Part shown: positions 1 to 9,193 of the stretch, one piece after another
Numbering within the stretch: the first letter of the stretch is position 1
Layout: each line of letters starts with the position of its first letter
Origin: Pandoraea pneumonica
GTDB lineage: Bacteria; Pseudomonadota; Gammaproteobacteria; Burkholderiales; Burkholderiaceae
Direction: 5' to 3'
Assembly (NCBI RefSeq): GCF_902459645.1
Contig: NZ_CABPSK010000001.1
Location: 1,798,001-1,862,000, forward strand
DNA: 64,000 bases
The notes under the pieces: generated by a model
What the model saw: only the letters and a program-made list of their open reading frames with translations
What the model was told of the DNA's origin: nothing
Database searches by the model: none
Position numbers and translations under genes: made by a program

Positions 1-1109
1 CCCACCGTCGGCAGCGGCATACGCGCGGGCAGGCGCTGACCGCCCAGCGTGATGGGCAGCAGTGGCACAGCGGTGTGTTCGCCCTCGTCCGTGACCAGAT
101 CGCCCAGCCCCCCGCTCGCCTGCAAGTGCGGGTCGTCAAACAGCGACTGGGGCGTGACGATCGGGGCGAACGGCAGACCGTGGCGCTCGAACGCCGCCGA
201 CAGATAATCGGCGTCGTAGCCTTGCACCATTTCACGAAGCAGCGGCATCAGCCAGTCGCGCGCGAGCACACGATCGTTGTTGGTCGCAAGCCGCGCGTCG
301 TCGGCCAAATCCTGCCGCCCGAACACGTCGCAGAAGATGCGCCACTGCGTATCGCTCACGACGGCAAGAAATATCTGTACGCCGTCGCGCGCCGTGAACA
401 CATCGTAGATGCCCCATGCCGACACACGTGCGGGCATCGGCGCGGGCGCCACGCCGGTCACGGCGTACTGCTGCATATGCTGGGCTGCGAGCAACACGCA
501 ATTCTCGAAGAGCGCACCCTGCACCTCCTGCCCGCGTCCCGTCGTCTTGCGCTCGTACAGCGCCGCCATCGCGGCCAGTGCGCCGAATACGCCGCCCATG
601 ATGTCGTTGACCGACGTCCCCGCGCGCAACGGCTGCCCCGGTGGCCCCGTCATATACGCCAGCCCGGCCATCATCTGCACCACTTCGTCGAGCGCCGTAC
701 GCGTGGCATACGGCCCCGGCAAAAACCCCTTGAGCGAGACATAGACGAGTGCCGGGTTAAGCCGCGCGAGCGTTGCGTAGTCGAGGCCGATCTGACGCAT
801 GCGTCCCGGCTTGAAGTTTTCGGTCAGCACGTCGGCCGTACCGACCAGCCGAAGCAGCAACTCCCGCCCTTCCGGGCGCGTGACATCCACGGCCAAACTG
901 CGCTTATTTCGATTGAACGTGCGGAAGAACCCCGCACCGGTGCCGAGCAATCGCCGCGTAGCGTCGCCGCCCACCGGCTCGACTTTGATGACATCGGCCC
1001 CGAGATCGCCCAGCACCATGCCGCACGTCGGCCCCATCACCATATGAGAGAACTCCACCACGCGGATGCCCTGCAACGGCATTGGCGTCGCGCGAACTGC
1101 GTCCTGCAT
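1..1109 (-). CDS. CaiB/BaiF-family CoA-transferase (3' end outside the window)
   Basis: The minus strand from 1109 leftwards is an open frame of about 369 codons with no stop before the window edge. Its product begins MQDAVRATPMPLQGIRVVEF and continues with the class III CoA-transferase pattern: an early GADVIKVE motif, then RNKRSLAVD, then a DVLTENFKPG segment carrying the region where these enzymes usually have their Asp or Glu nucleophile. Such enzymes move CoA between carboxylic acids and are normally about 400 residues, so roughly 30 C-terminal residues are missing here. An AGGAGG ribosome site sits 8 bases before the ATG. It follows the aconitase-family gene by 53 bases on the same strand, so the two are probably co-transcribed and act on one substrate as free acid and thioester. 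The substrate cannot be read from sequence. Confidence 0.9.
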   Translation of the reverse strand, partial: MQDAVRATPMPLQGIRVVEFSHMVMGPTCGMVLGDLGADVIKVEPVGGDATRRLLGTGAGFFRTFNRNKRSLAVDVTRPEGRELLLRLVGTADVLTENFKPGRMRQIGLDYATLARLNPALVYVSLKGFLPGPYATRTALDEVVQMMAGLAYMTGPPGQPLRAGTSVNDIMGGVFGALAAMAALYERKTTGRGQEVQGALFENCVLLAAQHMQQYAVTGVAPAPMPARVSAWGIYDVFTARDGVQIFLAVVSDTQWRIFCDVFGRQDLADDARLATNNDRVLARDWLMPLLREMVQGYDADYLSAAFERHGLPFAPIVTPQSLFDDPHLQASGGLGDLVTDEGEHTAVPLLPITLGGQRLPARMPLPTV

Positions 1110-1162
1110 GTGCTGCCCTCCTCTGCTGCCTCGCACATCGCTCACGGTGTGCGACGCAATGG

Positions 1163-3220
1163 CTAGCGCGCTGGTAAGTGCCCGCCCGCCGCATGGTTCG
1201 ATGCGAGGCGTGACGGCGGAACGCCGCGCGCGTCGCGTTGTAATTGATCGAAACTGACGATGTAGCCGGCCAGCGCGCTCGCCGCCACGGTCGCGGGACT
1301 GCCGAGCCACATCTGCCCCGGGCCGGAACGCCCCGGGAAATTCCGGTTCTGCGCGCTAATCACCACATCGCTCGCGCAACTCGACGCGCCCGGCCCTGCG
1401 TTCACGCAGGCACCGCACCCCGGCGCCAGCAGCGTGACACCTGCCGCTTCGAACACGCGGGTGTAGCCCTGCGACTCGCACCACGCACGCACGTCCTCGC
1501 TGCCGTACTGCAAGTAGAAGCGCACGCCATCGGCCACATGCATGCCGCGCGAGAGCCCCCACGCGAGCACGTCGTGACAAGCCCGCAGGTCGTCGCGTTT
1601 GCTGCCCGTGCAAGAGCCCCCGTAAGCAATGTCGATGCGCACAGGCGCAGCCAACGAGGCGAGCGCCACGCCATTGCCCGGGTCTCCGGGGCTCGCCACC
1701 ATCGCGCCAACGCGCGTGCAGTCGATCTCGATCACATGGGCATACGACGCCTGGGCATCGTTCGTCATCCAAGGCTCCAGCGTCATTTGCACGCCACGAC
1801 GCTCTTGTAAATAGCGCACGGTTTCGGCATCGGGCACCACAATGCCGGTCAGGCCGCCGATCTCGGCCACCATGTTGGTCAGTGTGGCGCGCTCGTCGGT
1901 CGACAGATGCGCCACCGCTTCACCGGCGAATTCGATGATTTGACCGATGGCACGGCCGTCGCGAATGTAGGGCAGATGCAAAACGTGTAGTGCGAGGTCC
2001 TTTGCACTCACGCCTGCCGGTAATTTCGCGCGCAACTGCACGAGGCACGTGCCCGGCATGGCCAGACGTGCATCGCCGGTCAGCCACGCGTTAGCCATCT
2101 CGGTCGCGCCGACGCCGAACGCAAACGCGCCGATCGCACCGCAGTGCGGGGTGTGCGAATCGGTGCCGACGACGACTTGTCCCGGTAGTGCATAGCGTTC
2201 GAGCATGACCGCATGGCAGATGCCTTCCGAGCCGCCGCCCGGAATGCGACCGTGCAAACGCAATCCGTGACGGGCGCAGAACTCACGCTGCACCGCGCCG
2301 AGCTGATGCGCGGCCTCGATCAACGCGGGCGGACGGCCGCTGCCGGTTGTGGCATCGAGATGCGTCAAATGATCTTCAAAGCAGAGAATCGACGCCGGGT
2401 CGTGCAATGGCGGCATGGCGTCGGCCACATCATTCGTGTCACCCGCTGTTTCGCCCACCGTGTCGAACGCGTGATGCAGAAAACTCACCGCCATCGGCGT
2501 GACGTATTCGTGGGAAAAGCGCCAGTCGGCTGGCACGAACACGGCGTCGCCCGCCCGTACGCGGGGCACGCCAAGCGCACGCGCGATGATCTTCTCGCCA
2601 TAAGTCATCGGGCCGGGTGCATGCGCGGGACGCGGCGGCACCACTTCCGCTGCCAGCCTACGGCGCGTGTAACCGAACAACCCGCCGCTGCGCACGATGG
2701 CTTCGCCAAGCGAATCGCAGTCTTCCAGGAATGCTTCGACCGGAACATCCTCGCCTGCGAGCAGACGCTCGACCACATGTTGATCGGTCGACATCAGCAG
2801 GCCGAGGTTCTGGCAGTTCTGCGCGTAGATCCGTTCGAAACTATCGGCCACGACGATGCGGATGCCCGCGCACCATTCGGCAAACGGGCTCGCCTCGCGC
2901 GACGACCCCTTGCCCCGCCGCATGCCCGATACCGACAACGCGAAGCCGCCCGAGCGCACCGCTTTCGGCGTGACGGGAAACACGCCCGCCGGATCGCCGT
3001 CGATGGCACTGCATCGCAATCCAACATAAACGTAGTCGCCCAACGTCTCGTCGAACGTGAGGCAAGCCCATGCGGGCGTCATCTCGTCGGTGGATATCTG
3101 ATCGCGCAGTGTGCCTGCGTCGGCGCGCACGAGATTCTCGCCAGCCAGTTGCCGCGTCATGGCCTCGGCGCTGTCGCTCAACCAAAGCACACGTCCGTTC
3201 AGTCGCACAGTGGTTTGCAT
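1163..3220 (-). CDS. Aconitase/isopropylmalate-dehydratase superfamily hydratase, swivel domain first
   Basis: A 685-residue Fe-S hydro-lyase of the aconitase superfamily. The order of domains is unusual: a swivel-like domain comes first (GKGSSREASPFAEWC near residues 105-119) and the three-part catalytic region follows. Cluster ligands are visible as Cys in GGSCTG and the CxxC pair in GCGACVN; GTDSHTPHCG is the typical substrate and cluster loop. Enzymes of this family isomerise hydroxy-acids through dehydration and rehydration. I chose the ATG at 3220 because AGGAG lies 8 bases upstream; an in-frame ATG at 3298 has no such site. Neighbours are a CoA-transferase downstream and a solute-binding protein and LysR regulator upstream, all on the same strand, which points to catabolism of an imported di- or tricarboxylic acid. 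It is neither ordinary AcnA (domain order 1-2-3-swivel) nor AcnB (no HEAT-like domain). Confidence 0.85.
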   Translation of the reverse strand: MQTTVRLNGRVLWLSDSAEAMTRQLAGENLVRADAGTLRDQISTDEMTPAWACLTFDETLGDYVYVGLRCSAIDGDPAGVFPVTPKAVRSGGFALSVSGMRRGKGSSREASPFAEWCAGIRIVVADSFERIYAQNCQNLGLLMSTDQHVVERLLAGEDVPVEAFLEDCDSLGEAIVRSGGLFGYTRRRLAAEVVPPRPAHAPGPMTYGEKIIARALGVPRVRAGDAVFVPADWRFSHEYVTPMAVSFLHHAFDTVGETAGDTNDVADAMPPLHDPASILCFEDHLTHLDATTGSGRPPALIEAAHQLGAVQREFCARHGLRLHGRIPGGGSEGICHAVMLERYALPGQVVVGTDSHTPHCGAIGAFAFGVGATEMANAWLTGDARLAMPGTCLVQLRAKLPAGVSAKDLALHVLHLPYIRDGRAIGQIIEFAGEAVAHLSTDERATLTNMVAEIGGLTGIVVPDAETVRYLQERRGVQMTLEPWMTNDAQASYAHVIEIDCTRVGAMVASPGDPGNGVALASLAAPVRIDIAYGGSCTGSKRDDLRACHDVLAWGLSRGMHVADGVRFYLQYGSEDVRAWCESQGYTRVFEAAGVTLLAPGCGACVNAGPGASSCASDVVISAQNRNFPGRSGPGQMWLGSPATVAASALAGYIVSFDQLQRDARGVPPSRLASNHAAGGHLPAR

Positions 3221-3359
3221 GTGATCGCTCCTGGAATGGTCCCGCATCGGGTCACCCGTTCGGATCGCAAGTTCCGTGCCCAAGTTGGCGCACGGCAACG
3301 TAGCGGCGGCTGAATTTCGAGGGCTTCACGTCTAAACACGCGTTTGTGAGAGGGCTGGT

Positions 3360-4436
3360 TCAGGGGTACTGGCGATTAGCCTGCGTGGCGAAGGTATTCG
3401 TCCACGTGTCGCCCAAACGAATCTGTGCAGGCTTCACCTCCGGCGTGAACGACGCCAGCGCACGCAGCGCCGTGGCCGGGCCATCGGCTGGCATCATGCC
3501 GTCGGGCGAAAACGCTTCACGGCAGTTGGCAAACGCCTTCAGATACAGCGTCTTGTCGCCCAGCAAATACGGTTCCGGCACCGTCTTGAGCAGTTCGGCG
3601 GCGGAGGCGTGTTGCAGCCACTTGTCGGCGCGCACGATCGCATTGGCGAGTGCCTGCACAGTACGCGGGTTCTTCTGAATAAAGCTCTGCGGCGCGTACA
3701 TCACCGCCGCTGGCATGGGGCCGCCGAACATGGCGCGCGTGCCTGCTTGCGTGCGCGTATCGATAAGCACCTTGATGTCGCCCGACTCCTGAAGCAGCGT
3801 CATCATCGGGTCGACGTTGGACACCGCGTCGACCTGCCCGCCGCGCGCAGCCGCCACCACCGTGGCGTTGGTGCCGACCCCGACGATCGAGACATCCGAC
3901 GGTTTGAGACCCGCTTTCGCGAGGGCCACGTTCACCAGCATGTGGGTGCTGGAACCGGGCGCACTCACGCCGATACGCATGCCTTTCAAGTCCTTGACCG
4001 CCTTCACGTCGTTGCTATGACTCTTCACCACGCCGAGCACTAGCTGCGGCGCGGCACCAAGGACAACGAACGATTGGTACGTCAGCCCTTTGGTTTGCAT
4101 CAACAACGTGTGTTCGAACGCGCCGGTGCCGATATCGGCACTGCCACCGACCACGGCTTGCAGCGCTTTCGAGCCGCCCGCGAAGTCGTCGATGGTGACG
4201 TCTAGCCCTTCGTCCTTGAAGTAGCCGAGTTGTTCGGCAATGGTCAGCGGCAAGTAATACAGCCCGGGCTTGCCGCCCACGGCGATGGTGATTTTGGGTT
4301 TTTCCAGCGGCTGGGCAGGGGCGGCGCGGGCCGGGCCACTTAGGCTCAAGGCCACAAAACCGAGCGCCATCAGCGCAAGTACGAGGATCAGACGGCCCAA
4401 TACATCGCGCACGCGGCGCGCTTCACTCTGTGTCAT
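3360..4436 (-). CDS. NMT1/TauA-type ABC transporter substrate-binding protein
   Basis: A 358-residue secreted protein. Residues 1 to about 38 have a charged start, a long hydrophobic core and an Ala-rich cleavage site (GPARAAPAQ). The mature part starts KITIAVGG and then follows the NMT1/SsuA/TauA layout: GYFKDEGLDVTIDDF, a GGSADIGTGAFE segment, and MRIGVSAPGSSTH in the second lobe. These periplasmic proteins feed small organic acids, sulfonates or pyrimidines to an ABC importer. GGAGGA lies 9 bases before the ATG. No permease or ATPase gene is next to it inside the window; partners may lie beyond position 1 or elsewhere. It sits between a LysR gene and the hydratase gene on the same strand, so it probably captures the substrate of that pathway. 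Confidence 0.88.
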   Translation of the reverse strand: MTQSEARRVRDVLGRLILVLALMALGFVALSLSGPARAAPAQPLEKPKITIAVGGKPGLYYLPLTIAEQLGYFKDEGLDVTIDDFAGGSKALQAVVGGSADIGTGAFEHTLLMQTKGLTYQSFVVLGAAPQLVLGVVKSHSNDVKAVKDLKGMRIGVSAPGSSTHMLVNVALAKAGLKPSDVSIVGVGTNATVVAAARGGQVDAVSNVDPMMTLLQESGDIKVLIDTRTQAGTRAMFGGPMPAAVMYAPQSFIQKNPRTVQALANAIVRADKWLQHASAAELLKTVPEPYLLGDKTLYLKAFANCREAFSPDGMMPADGPATALRALASFTPEVKPAQIRLGDTWTNTFATQANRQYP

Positions 4437-4569
4437 CGCGGGTCTCCTCCCGTGGGGTCGGGATGCAGGCGCGCTCCGGCTCGTCGGCCAGAATCGCTAT
4501 CGGCTCCCAGAGCATCCGCCGCCGCAGGGACGGCGACAAGTTGTGTTTCGGCATGCCAGACATCGCGGT

Positions 4570-5490
4570 TCACGATGCTTCGTTGTTCCCGCGCGCGCAC
4601 AAATGGTCCACCAGCATGCGCGACGCCACTGGTAGCGCGTCGTAACGCCGCACACAAACGATGAGCCGCCGCTGCGCCCAACTGTCGGTCAGCGGCACGA
4701 CGCGCAGCGCCTCGCCGTCGGTCACCTGCGAGTAGATACCCACGGCTTCGCGCGGCGCCACGGCCAAACCGAGATTGGCGCGCACCATGCGGCACACGGC
4801 TTCGAAGGTTGAAACGTGAATGCGGAATTTGACCGTCTTGCCCTGCTCGGCGGCGAGGCGGCGCAACACGGTGTACATGGCGCTGTCGGGATGCACGCCG
4901 ATATGGTCGAAATCGAGCGTGTCGGTGAAGGCCAATTCGGTGGCACCGGCGAGACAGTGTTCGCGGTGCAGCACCGCCACGATCTGATCGTGACGATAGG
5001 GGAAGACTTCGACGTCGCGGGTGTCCACCGCGTCCCAGCAGATGCCGATATCGGTCGCCCCTTCGGCCACCCCGCGCACCACTTGCGCACTGGTGTGTTC
5101 TTCGAGATCGACCTTCACGCCTTCGTGGCGGCGCAGGAACGCGCCAAGTTCGTCGGGCAGGGTTTCGACGATCGACGACACGTTGGCAAAAATGCGGATG
5201 TGGCCGCGCACACCACTCGTGTATTCCGAGAGGTCGCCCTGCATCTTCTCTAGACTGCGCAGGACGTTGCGGGCGTGATGGAGCAGCGCTTCACCGGCCG
5301 GGGTGGCGCGCACGCCCCACTTATGGCGTTGCAGCAGCGCGGAGCCCACCAGCGACTCGAGGTCGTTGATACGCTTGCTGACTGCCGACGGGGCAATGAA
5401 TTCGCGCTCTGCGGCGCGCGCAATGCTGCTTTCCTCGCAAACGGCAACGAACAGACGCAGCGATACCAGATCGATCCGCCAAAGCGCCAT
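4570..5490 (-). CDS. LysR-family transcriptional regulator
   Basis: A 306-residue LysR-type regulator. The N-terminal 60 residues form the winged helix-turn-helix (LRLFVAVCEESSIARAAEREF, then PSAVSKRINDLE), followed by a linker helix and a type 2 periplasmic-binding-like effector domain. The start was set at the ATG at 5490, which has GGGAG upstream and places LWRIDLVSLRLF at the very N-terminus as usual; the frame stays open to 5583 but that extension looks non-coding. The gene lies upstream of, and on the same strand as, the binding protein, hydratase and CoA-transferase genes. It is probably their regulator, although the commoner LysR layout is divergent. The 133 bases between it and the next gene leave room for a separate promoter. 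Confidence 0.92.
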   Translation of the reverse strand: MALWRIDLVSLRLFVAVCEESSIARAAEREFIAPSAVSKRINDLESLVGSALLQRHKWGVRATPAGEALLHHARNVLRSLEKMQGDLSEYTSGVRGHIRIFANVSSIVETLPDELGAFLRRHEGVKVDLEEHTSAQVVRGVAEGATDIGICWDAVDTRDVEVFPYRHDQIVAVLHREHCLAGATELAFTDTLDFDHIGVHPDSAMYTVLRRLAAEQGKTVKFRIHVSTFEAVCRMVRANLGLAVAPREAVGIYSQVTDGEALRVVPLTDSWAQRRLIVCVRRYDALPVASRMLVDHLCARGNNEAS

Positions 5491-6003
5491 GCCAGTCTCC
5501 CGAAGGCACTGCATTGACAGCGATTGTGCGACGCGAGGGGTAAAAATGCCACTTCGGCACCCGGTCCCCCGCTTCGACGGCACATGAAAACAACACTGTA
5601 ACGAGACAACAGCGCCCGACGCCGCTCACACGTCGAAGGCGAACGGCGGGTCAGCCAGGGGGAAGGAAGGCGCACCGACATGGCGCGAAACTGACAACGG
5701 TTGCGATAGGTTGCGACAGTCCGCCGGACGTCTTGCGTCCGTCTCGACAAGCCGGTGTCGGTCCCTCCCAGGTGCCGCTACCGCATCGCCCCCGCCACCA
5801 GTACGGCACTCCAGCCGCCGTCTGCGCTATTGAACGATGCCTCAGGCGGCGGTGCCGACGCCATGGCCATGAACAGCCAACATTTGCAAATGACGATCGC
5901 AATCATTTTGTTGACGCTCAATATCCCCGGTAACGTTGCCGGGTCTGATTCGACTATAGTGCGGCGCTATCGCAGGGGCAACCGATAAACGTTTCAGAAT
6001 TTT
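5491..6003. other. Intergenic region without a convincing gene
   Basis: About 510 bases between the LysR start codon and the stop of the permease gene. The short open frames here lack ribosome sites and recognisable domains. Near 5881 the base composition turns A+T richer and contains a perfect 12-base palindrome CATTTGCAAATG (5881-5892). It overlaps an inverted AAATGA/TCATTT pair (about 5887-5907) weakly resembling a Fur site, and TTGACG follows at 5911. The segment 5930-5945 (CCGGTAACGTTGCCGG) is a near-palindrome without a T-run. I cannot assign a transcript to any of these. Confidence 0.4.
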
Positions 6004-7716
6004 TCAAGTGCGTCGGGCGATCGCACGCGCCAGCACCAGCACTGGCAGCAAACCGACGGCGACGAGGGTGAGTGCGGGCACGGCCGCCTCGGCTAGACGC
6101 TCATCGGCCGCCAGGTGGCTGGTGACCACGGCGAGCGTGTCCATATTGAAGGGGCGCAGCGCGAGGGTCGCTGGTAGCTCTTTCATCACGTCGACGAAGA
6201 CGAGCAGTGCCGCCGTCATCACGCTGCCGCGCAACAGCGGCAGATGCACCCGCCGCAGCATCGCCCAGCCCCCCACCCCGAGACTGCGCGAACTGGCATC
6301 GAGGTTGGGCGAGATTCTGGCGAACCCCGCCTCGACGCTTTGCAGCGCCGCTGGCAGGAATCGCACGAGGTAGGCATAGATCAGCACGCCCGCCGTTCCC
6401 GCCAGCACGAGGCCATCGGCACCGAAGAGGCCGCCGAGCCAGGTATCGAGCCGCAGCACGGGGGTCAGAATGCCCAGCGCGATCACAGCGCCCGGAATCG
6501 CGTAGCCCACGCCGACGAGGCGTACGGCGGCGCGCGTGGCGCGCCCCGGTGCCTGCCGCTGCGCGTAGCCCAGCACGACCGCGAACACGCTAGCCACGAG
6601 CGCCGCCGCCCCGGCGAGCCGCACCGTGTTGTAGACCCATTCGCCGTAGCGCGACCACGGCACTTGATCGAGTTCGGCAACGGCCAGCCGCAGCATGATG
6701 AGCGCAGGCAACACAAAGCCGATGACGAGCGGCACCGCGCAGACGAGCGTCGCCAGCCATGCTCGGCTGCCTTTGAGCGCCGTGCGGCGCGTGGTGGCAG
6801 GTGCGCGGCCCGGTGCACCGTAGTAGCGCAGGCGAGCGCGCCCGCGCGCTTCGAGCGTCAGCAGCACCAGCACGGCGGCCAGCAGACAGACCGAAAGCTG
6901 CGCGGCGGCGACACGATCACCCATCGACAGCCACGCGCGGTAGATCCCCGTCGTGAACGTCGGCACGCCGAAGTAGGCGACGGCACCGTAATCGGCGAGC
7001 GTCTCCATCAACACGAGGGCGACGGCTGCCACCAGTGCCGGACGTGCCAACGGCAGCGCCACGCGCCAGAACGCCTGCCACGGCGAGCAGCCCAGCGTGC
7101 GCGCCGCCTCGAAGAACCGTTGGCTGTGTTCGAGGAAAGCGGTGCGGGCGAGCAAATAGACATACGGATAGAACGCCCCGGCGAAAACCCATGCCGCGCC
7201 ATACCACGAGCGAATTTCCGGGAACGCGGTCAGGCGGTCGACACCCAGCAGCCGTCGCAACGCGCTTTGCACGGGGCCGGAGAACTGAAGGAAGTCGGTA
7301 TAGGCGTAAGCGGTCACGTAGGCGGGCATGGCGAGCGGCAAAATCAGCGCCCATGCCAGTACGCGACGCCCCGGGAAGGCGTAATTCACGACGAGCCAGG
7401 CGCTTGCCACGCCCATGACCAGCACGCCGACGGCCACCGCGAGCGAGATACGTAGCGAATTCAACGCGTACTCAGGCAAGACCGTGTCGAGCATGTGCAC
7501 GAGAATGGCGCGCGTGTCGGCATCCCCGGCCCCCAGCGCGGCCACGATGCCGAACATCGGCACCAGCACGATCAGCGCCGGTAACCAGGCGGCCAGCCGC
7601 CACAGCCATGCCCGATGGCGATGGCGGAAGCGGGCGGTGGGGGCGGCGATAGGTGCCCGCCCTTTGTCCGTCGGAACAAGATCGGTAGCGGCGCTCGGCG
7701 GGGGCGTCGAAGGCAT
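6004..7716 (-). CDS. ABC transporter permease, Fbp/ferric-iron type (two fused permease halves)
   Basis: A 570-residue inner-membrane protein with about twelve hydrophobic spans and two binding-protein-dependent permease domains in one chain, as in FbpB/SfuB and ThiP. Each half carries an EAA-type loop that contacts the ATPase (around EAARTLGCSPWQAFWRVALPL in the first half and SSRSLGVGGWAMLRRVHLPL in the second). Its length and the 402-residue ATPase encoded divergently fit the ferric iron (FbpABC) group better than thiamine uptake, but polyamine or phosphonate uptake cannot be excluded. The two genes are head to head, separated by 245 bases, and no periplasmic binding protein gene lies nearby. 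The ATG at 7716 has only a weak ribosome site, so the start is slightly uncertain. Confidence 0.87.
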   Translation of the reverse strand: MPSTPPPSAATDLVPTDKGRAPIAAPTARFRHRHRAWLWRLAAWLPALIVLVPMFGIVAALGAGDADTRAILVHMLDTVLPEYALNSLRISLAVAVGVLVMGVASAWLVVNYAFPGRRVLAWALILPLAMPAYVTAYAYTDFLQFSGPVQSALRRLLGVDRLTAFPEIRSWYGAAWVFAGAFYPYVYLLARTAFLEHSQRFFEAARTLGCSPWQAFWRVALPLARPALVAAVALVLMETLADYGAVAYFGVPTFTTGIYRAWLSMGDRVAAAQLSVCLLAAVLVLLTLEARGRARLRYYGAPGRAPATTRRTALKGSRAWLATLVCAVPLVIGFVLPALIMLRLAVAELDQVPWSRYGEWVYNTVRLAGAAALVASVFAVVLGYAQRQAPGRATRAAVRLVGVGYAIPGAVIALGILTPVLRLDTWLGGLFGADGLVLAGTAGVLIYAYLVRFLPAALQSVEAGFARISPNLDASSRSLGVGGWAMLRRVHLPLLRGSVMTAALLVFVDVMKELPATLALRPFNMDTLAVVTSHLAADERLAEAAVPALTLVAVGLLPVLVLARAIARRT

Positions 7717-7835
7717 CGAGGGAATCGGAATCGGTGGTCGGCAGACGGGTCAATCGGCAGGCGGCGCGTCTCGGAAACACCCGGCAGACACCCCGCGAGG
7801 GAACCGGAAGACGTTCTCCGGTCTAAACGTGTTGT

Positions 7836-7856
7836 AAATTATACGCATTCGCAATC
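7836..7856 (-). promoter_or_regulatory. Possible promoter/operator between divergent permease and ATPase genes
   Basis: On the minus strand the segment contains a perfect -10 hexamer TATAAT (7838-7843) directed at the permease gene; the -35 region is poor. It overlaps TTGCGAATGCG, loosely like part of a Fur-type site, which would suit an iron transporter. This is inference from a short A+T-rich stretch in a G+C-rich background. Confidence 0.3.
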
Positions 7857-7961
7857 GCGTCTCTGACGCGCGGTGGTTCGGAAAGTGCCCGGCGCGCCTA
7901 TTTTCCTGCCGACTTTTCCATCAACGCCTGCACCGACCGCAAGTAACCTTCCTGCCCCCTC

Positions 7962-9170
7962 ATGTCCCTGCCCTACCTTCTGCTCGACCACATCACCGTC
8001 ACGTACGACACCGCCGGACACGCTCACACAGCGGTGCGCGATCTGTCGCTGTCGCTCGCGCGCGGCGAAATCGGTTGTCTGCTCGGGCCGTCGGGTTGCG
8101 GCAAGACGACGGTACTGCGAGCGGTTTGCGGCTTCGAGCCCCTGGGCGGCGGGCGCATCGTGCTCGACGGCCATGAAGTCGCCAACGCCCAAAGCAGCGA
8201 ACCGCCTGAGCGGCGTCATGTCGGCGTGGTGTTTCAGGATTACGCGTTGTTCCCGCATCTGAATGTGGCGCAGAACATCGGCTTCGGCATCTCGCGCATG
8301 CCGCGCGGCGAACGGGAGGCTCGTGTGGAAGACCTCGCCGAGCGTGTCGGCTTAGCGGGGGCGCTGCGCAAGTATCCGCATGAACTCTCGGGCGGACAGC
8401 AGCAACGCGTGGCACTGGCGCGGGCGCTGGCACCGTCGCCCGCACTGTTGCTGCTCGACGAACCGTTCTCAAATCTGGATCTCGACCTGCGCGAGCGACT
8501 CGCCGTGGAAGTGCGCGAGATCATCCGTGCGAGCGGCGCTACCGCCATCCTCGTTACGCACGATCAACACGAAGCCTTCGCCATGGCCGACAGGATCGGC
8601 GTGATGCATGCGGGTGCCATCGCCCAATGGTCGCCCGCCCGCGACTTGTGGCAGGCACCGGCCAACCGCGTCGTCGCCGACTTCATCGGACGTGGCGCGC
8701 TGGTGCCGGGCACCTTTCGTTCGCATGGCCCGAAAGCGGATAAGAACAGCGACGTTGGGGGGGATGGCGTGCGTGATGGTGCGCATGACGGTGCACGTGA
8801 CGGGGCAGACAGCCACGGCGGCAGTATCGCCCTCGAGCTAGGAGAAATCGCGGCGTCGCCAGCGCTGGCCACCCAATTGCTGCGCGCGGCGTCCGGCGAG
8901 ACACCCACCAGTGTCGACGTACTGCTGCGGGCCGACGACATCACGCACGATCCGGCGAGTCCGTTCGAGGCCACGCTCGTGCGGCGCGCGTTTCGAGGCA
9001 GCGATCAGCTCTACACGCTGCGCCTCGCCTCGGGCCACGAAGTCATCGCCCGTGTCGACGGCGAATTGACCCATGAAGCGGGTGAGCGGGTCGGCCTGCG
9101 GCTGACGGTTCGGCACCCTGTCGCCTTCGCGGCGGCCACTTCTCGGACGCCGTCACCCGGAGGCTGGTAA
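7962..9170 (+). CDS. ABC transporter ATP-binding protein, FbpC type
   Basis: A 402-residue ATPase subunit of an importer. Visible motifs are Walker [10 protein letters not shown] (about 44-52), Q-loop [10 protein letters not shown], signature [15 protein letters not shown], Walker [13 protein letters not shown] and the switch His in VTHDQHEAF. After about residue 235 comes a TOBE-like regulatory domain, with a low-complexity Asp/Gly/His insert around residues 262-290 that the domain does not need. It should power the two-domain permease encoded on the opposite strand. The gene ends 23 bases before thyA but is functionally unrelated to it. Confidence 0.9.
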   Translation: MSLPYLLLDHITVTYDTAGHAHTAVRDLSLSLARGEIGCLLGPSGCGKTTVLRAVCGFEPLGGGRIVLDGHEVANAQSSEPPERRHVGVVFQDYALFPHLNVAQNIGFGISRMPRGEREARVEDLAERVGLAGALRKYPHELSGGQQQRVALARALAPSPALLLLDEPFSNLDLDLRERLAVEVREIIRASGATAILVTHDQHEAFAMADRIGVMHAGAIAQWSPARDLWQAPANRVVADFIGRGALVPGTFRSHGPKADKNSDVGGDGVRDGAHDGARDGADSHGGSIALELGEIAASPALATQLLRAASGETPTSVDVLLRADDITHDPASPFEATLVRRAFRGSDQLYTLRLASGHEVIARVDGELTHEAGERVGLRLTVRHPVAFAAATSRTPSPGGW

Positions 9171-9193
9171 AATCCGCCAAAACGGATGGACTT

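Noticed and set aside
5650-5933. Short open frames of 66 to 83 codons on both strands between the LysR and permease genes
   Set aside because: No ribosome site, domain or codon pattern like the neighbours; they are consistent with chance in G+C-rich DNA.
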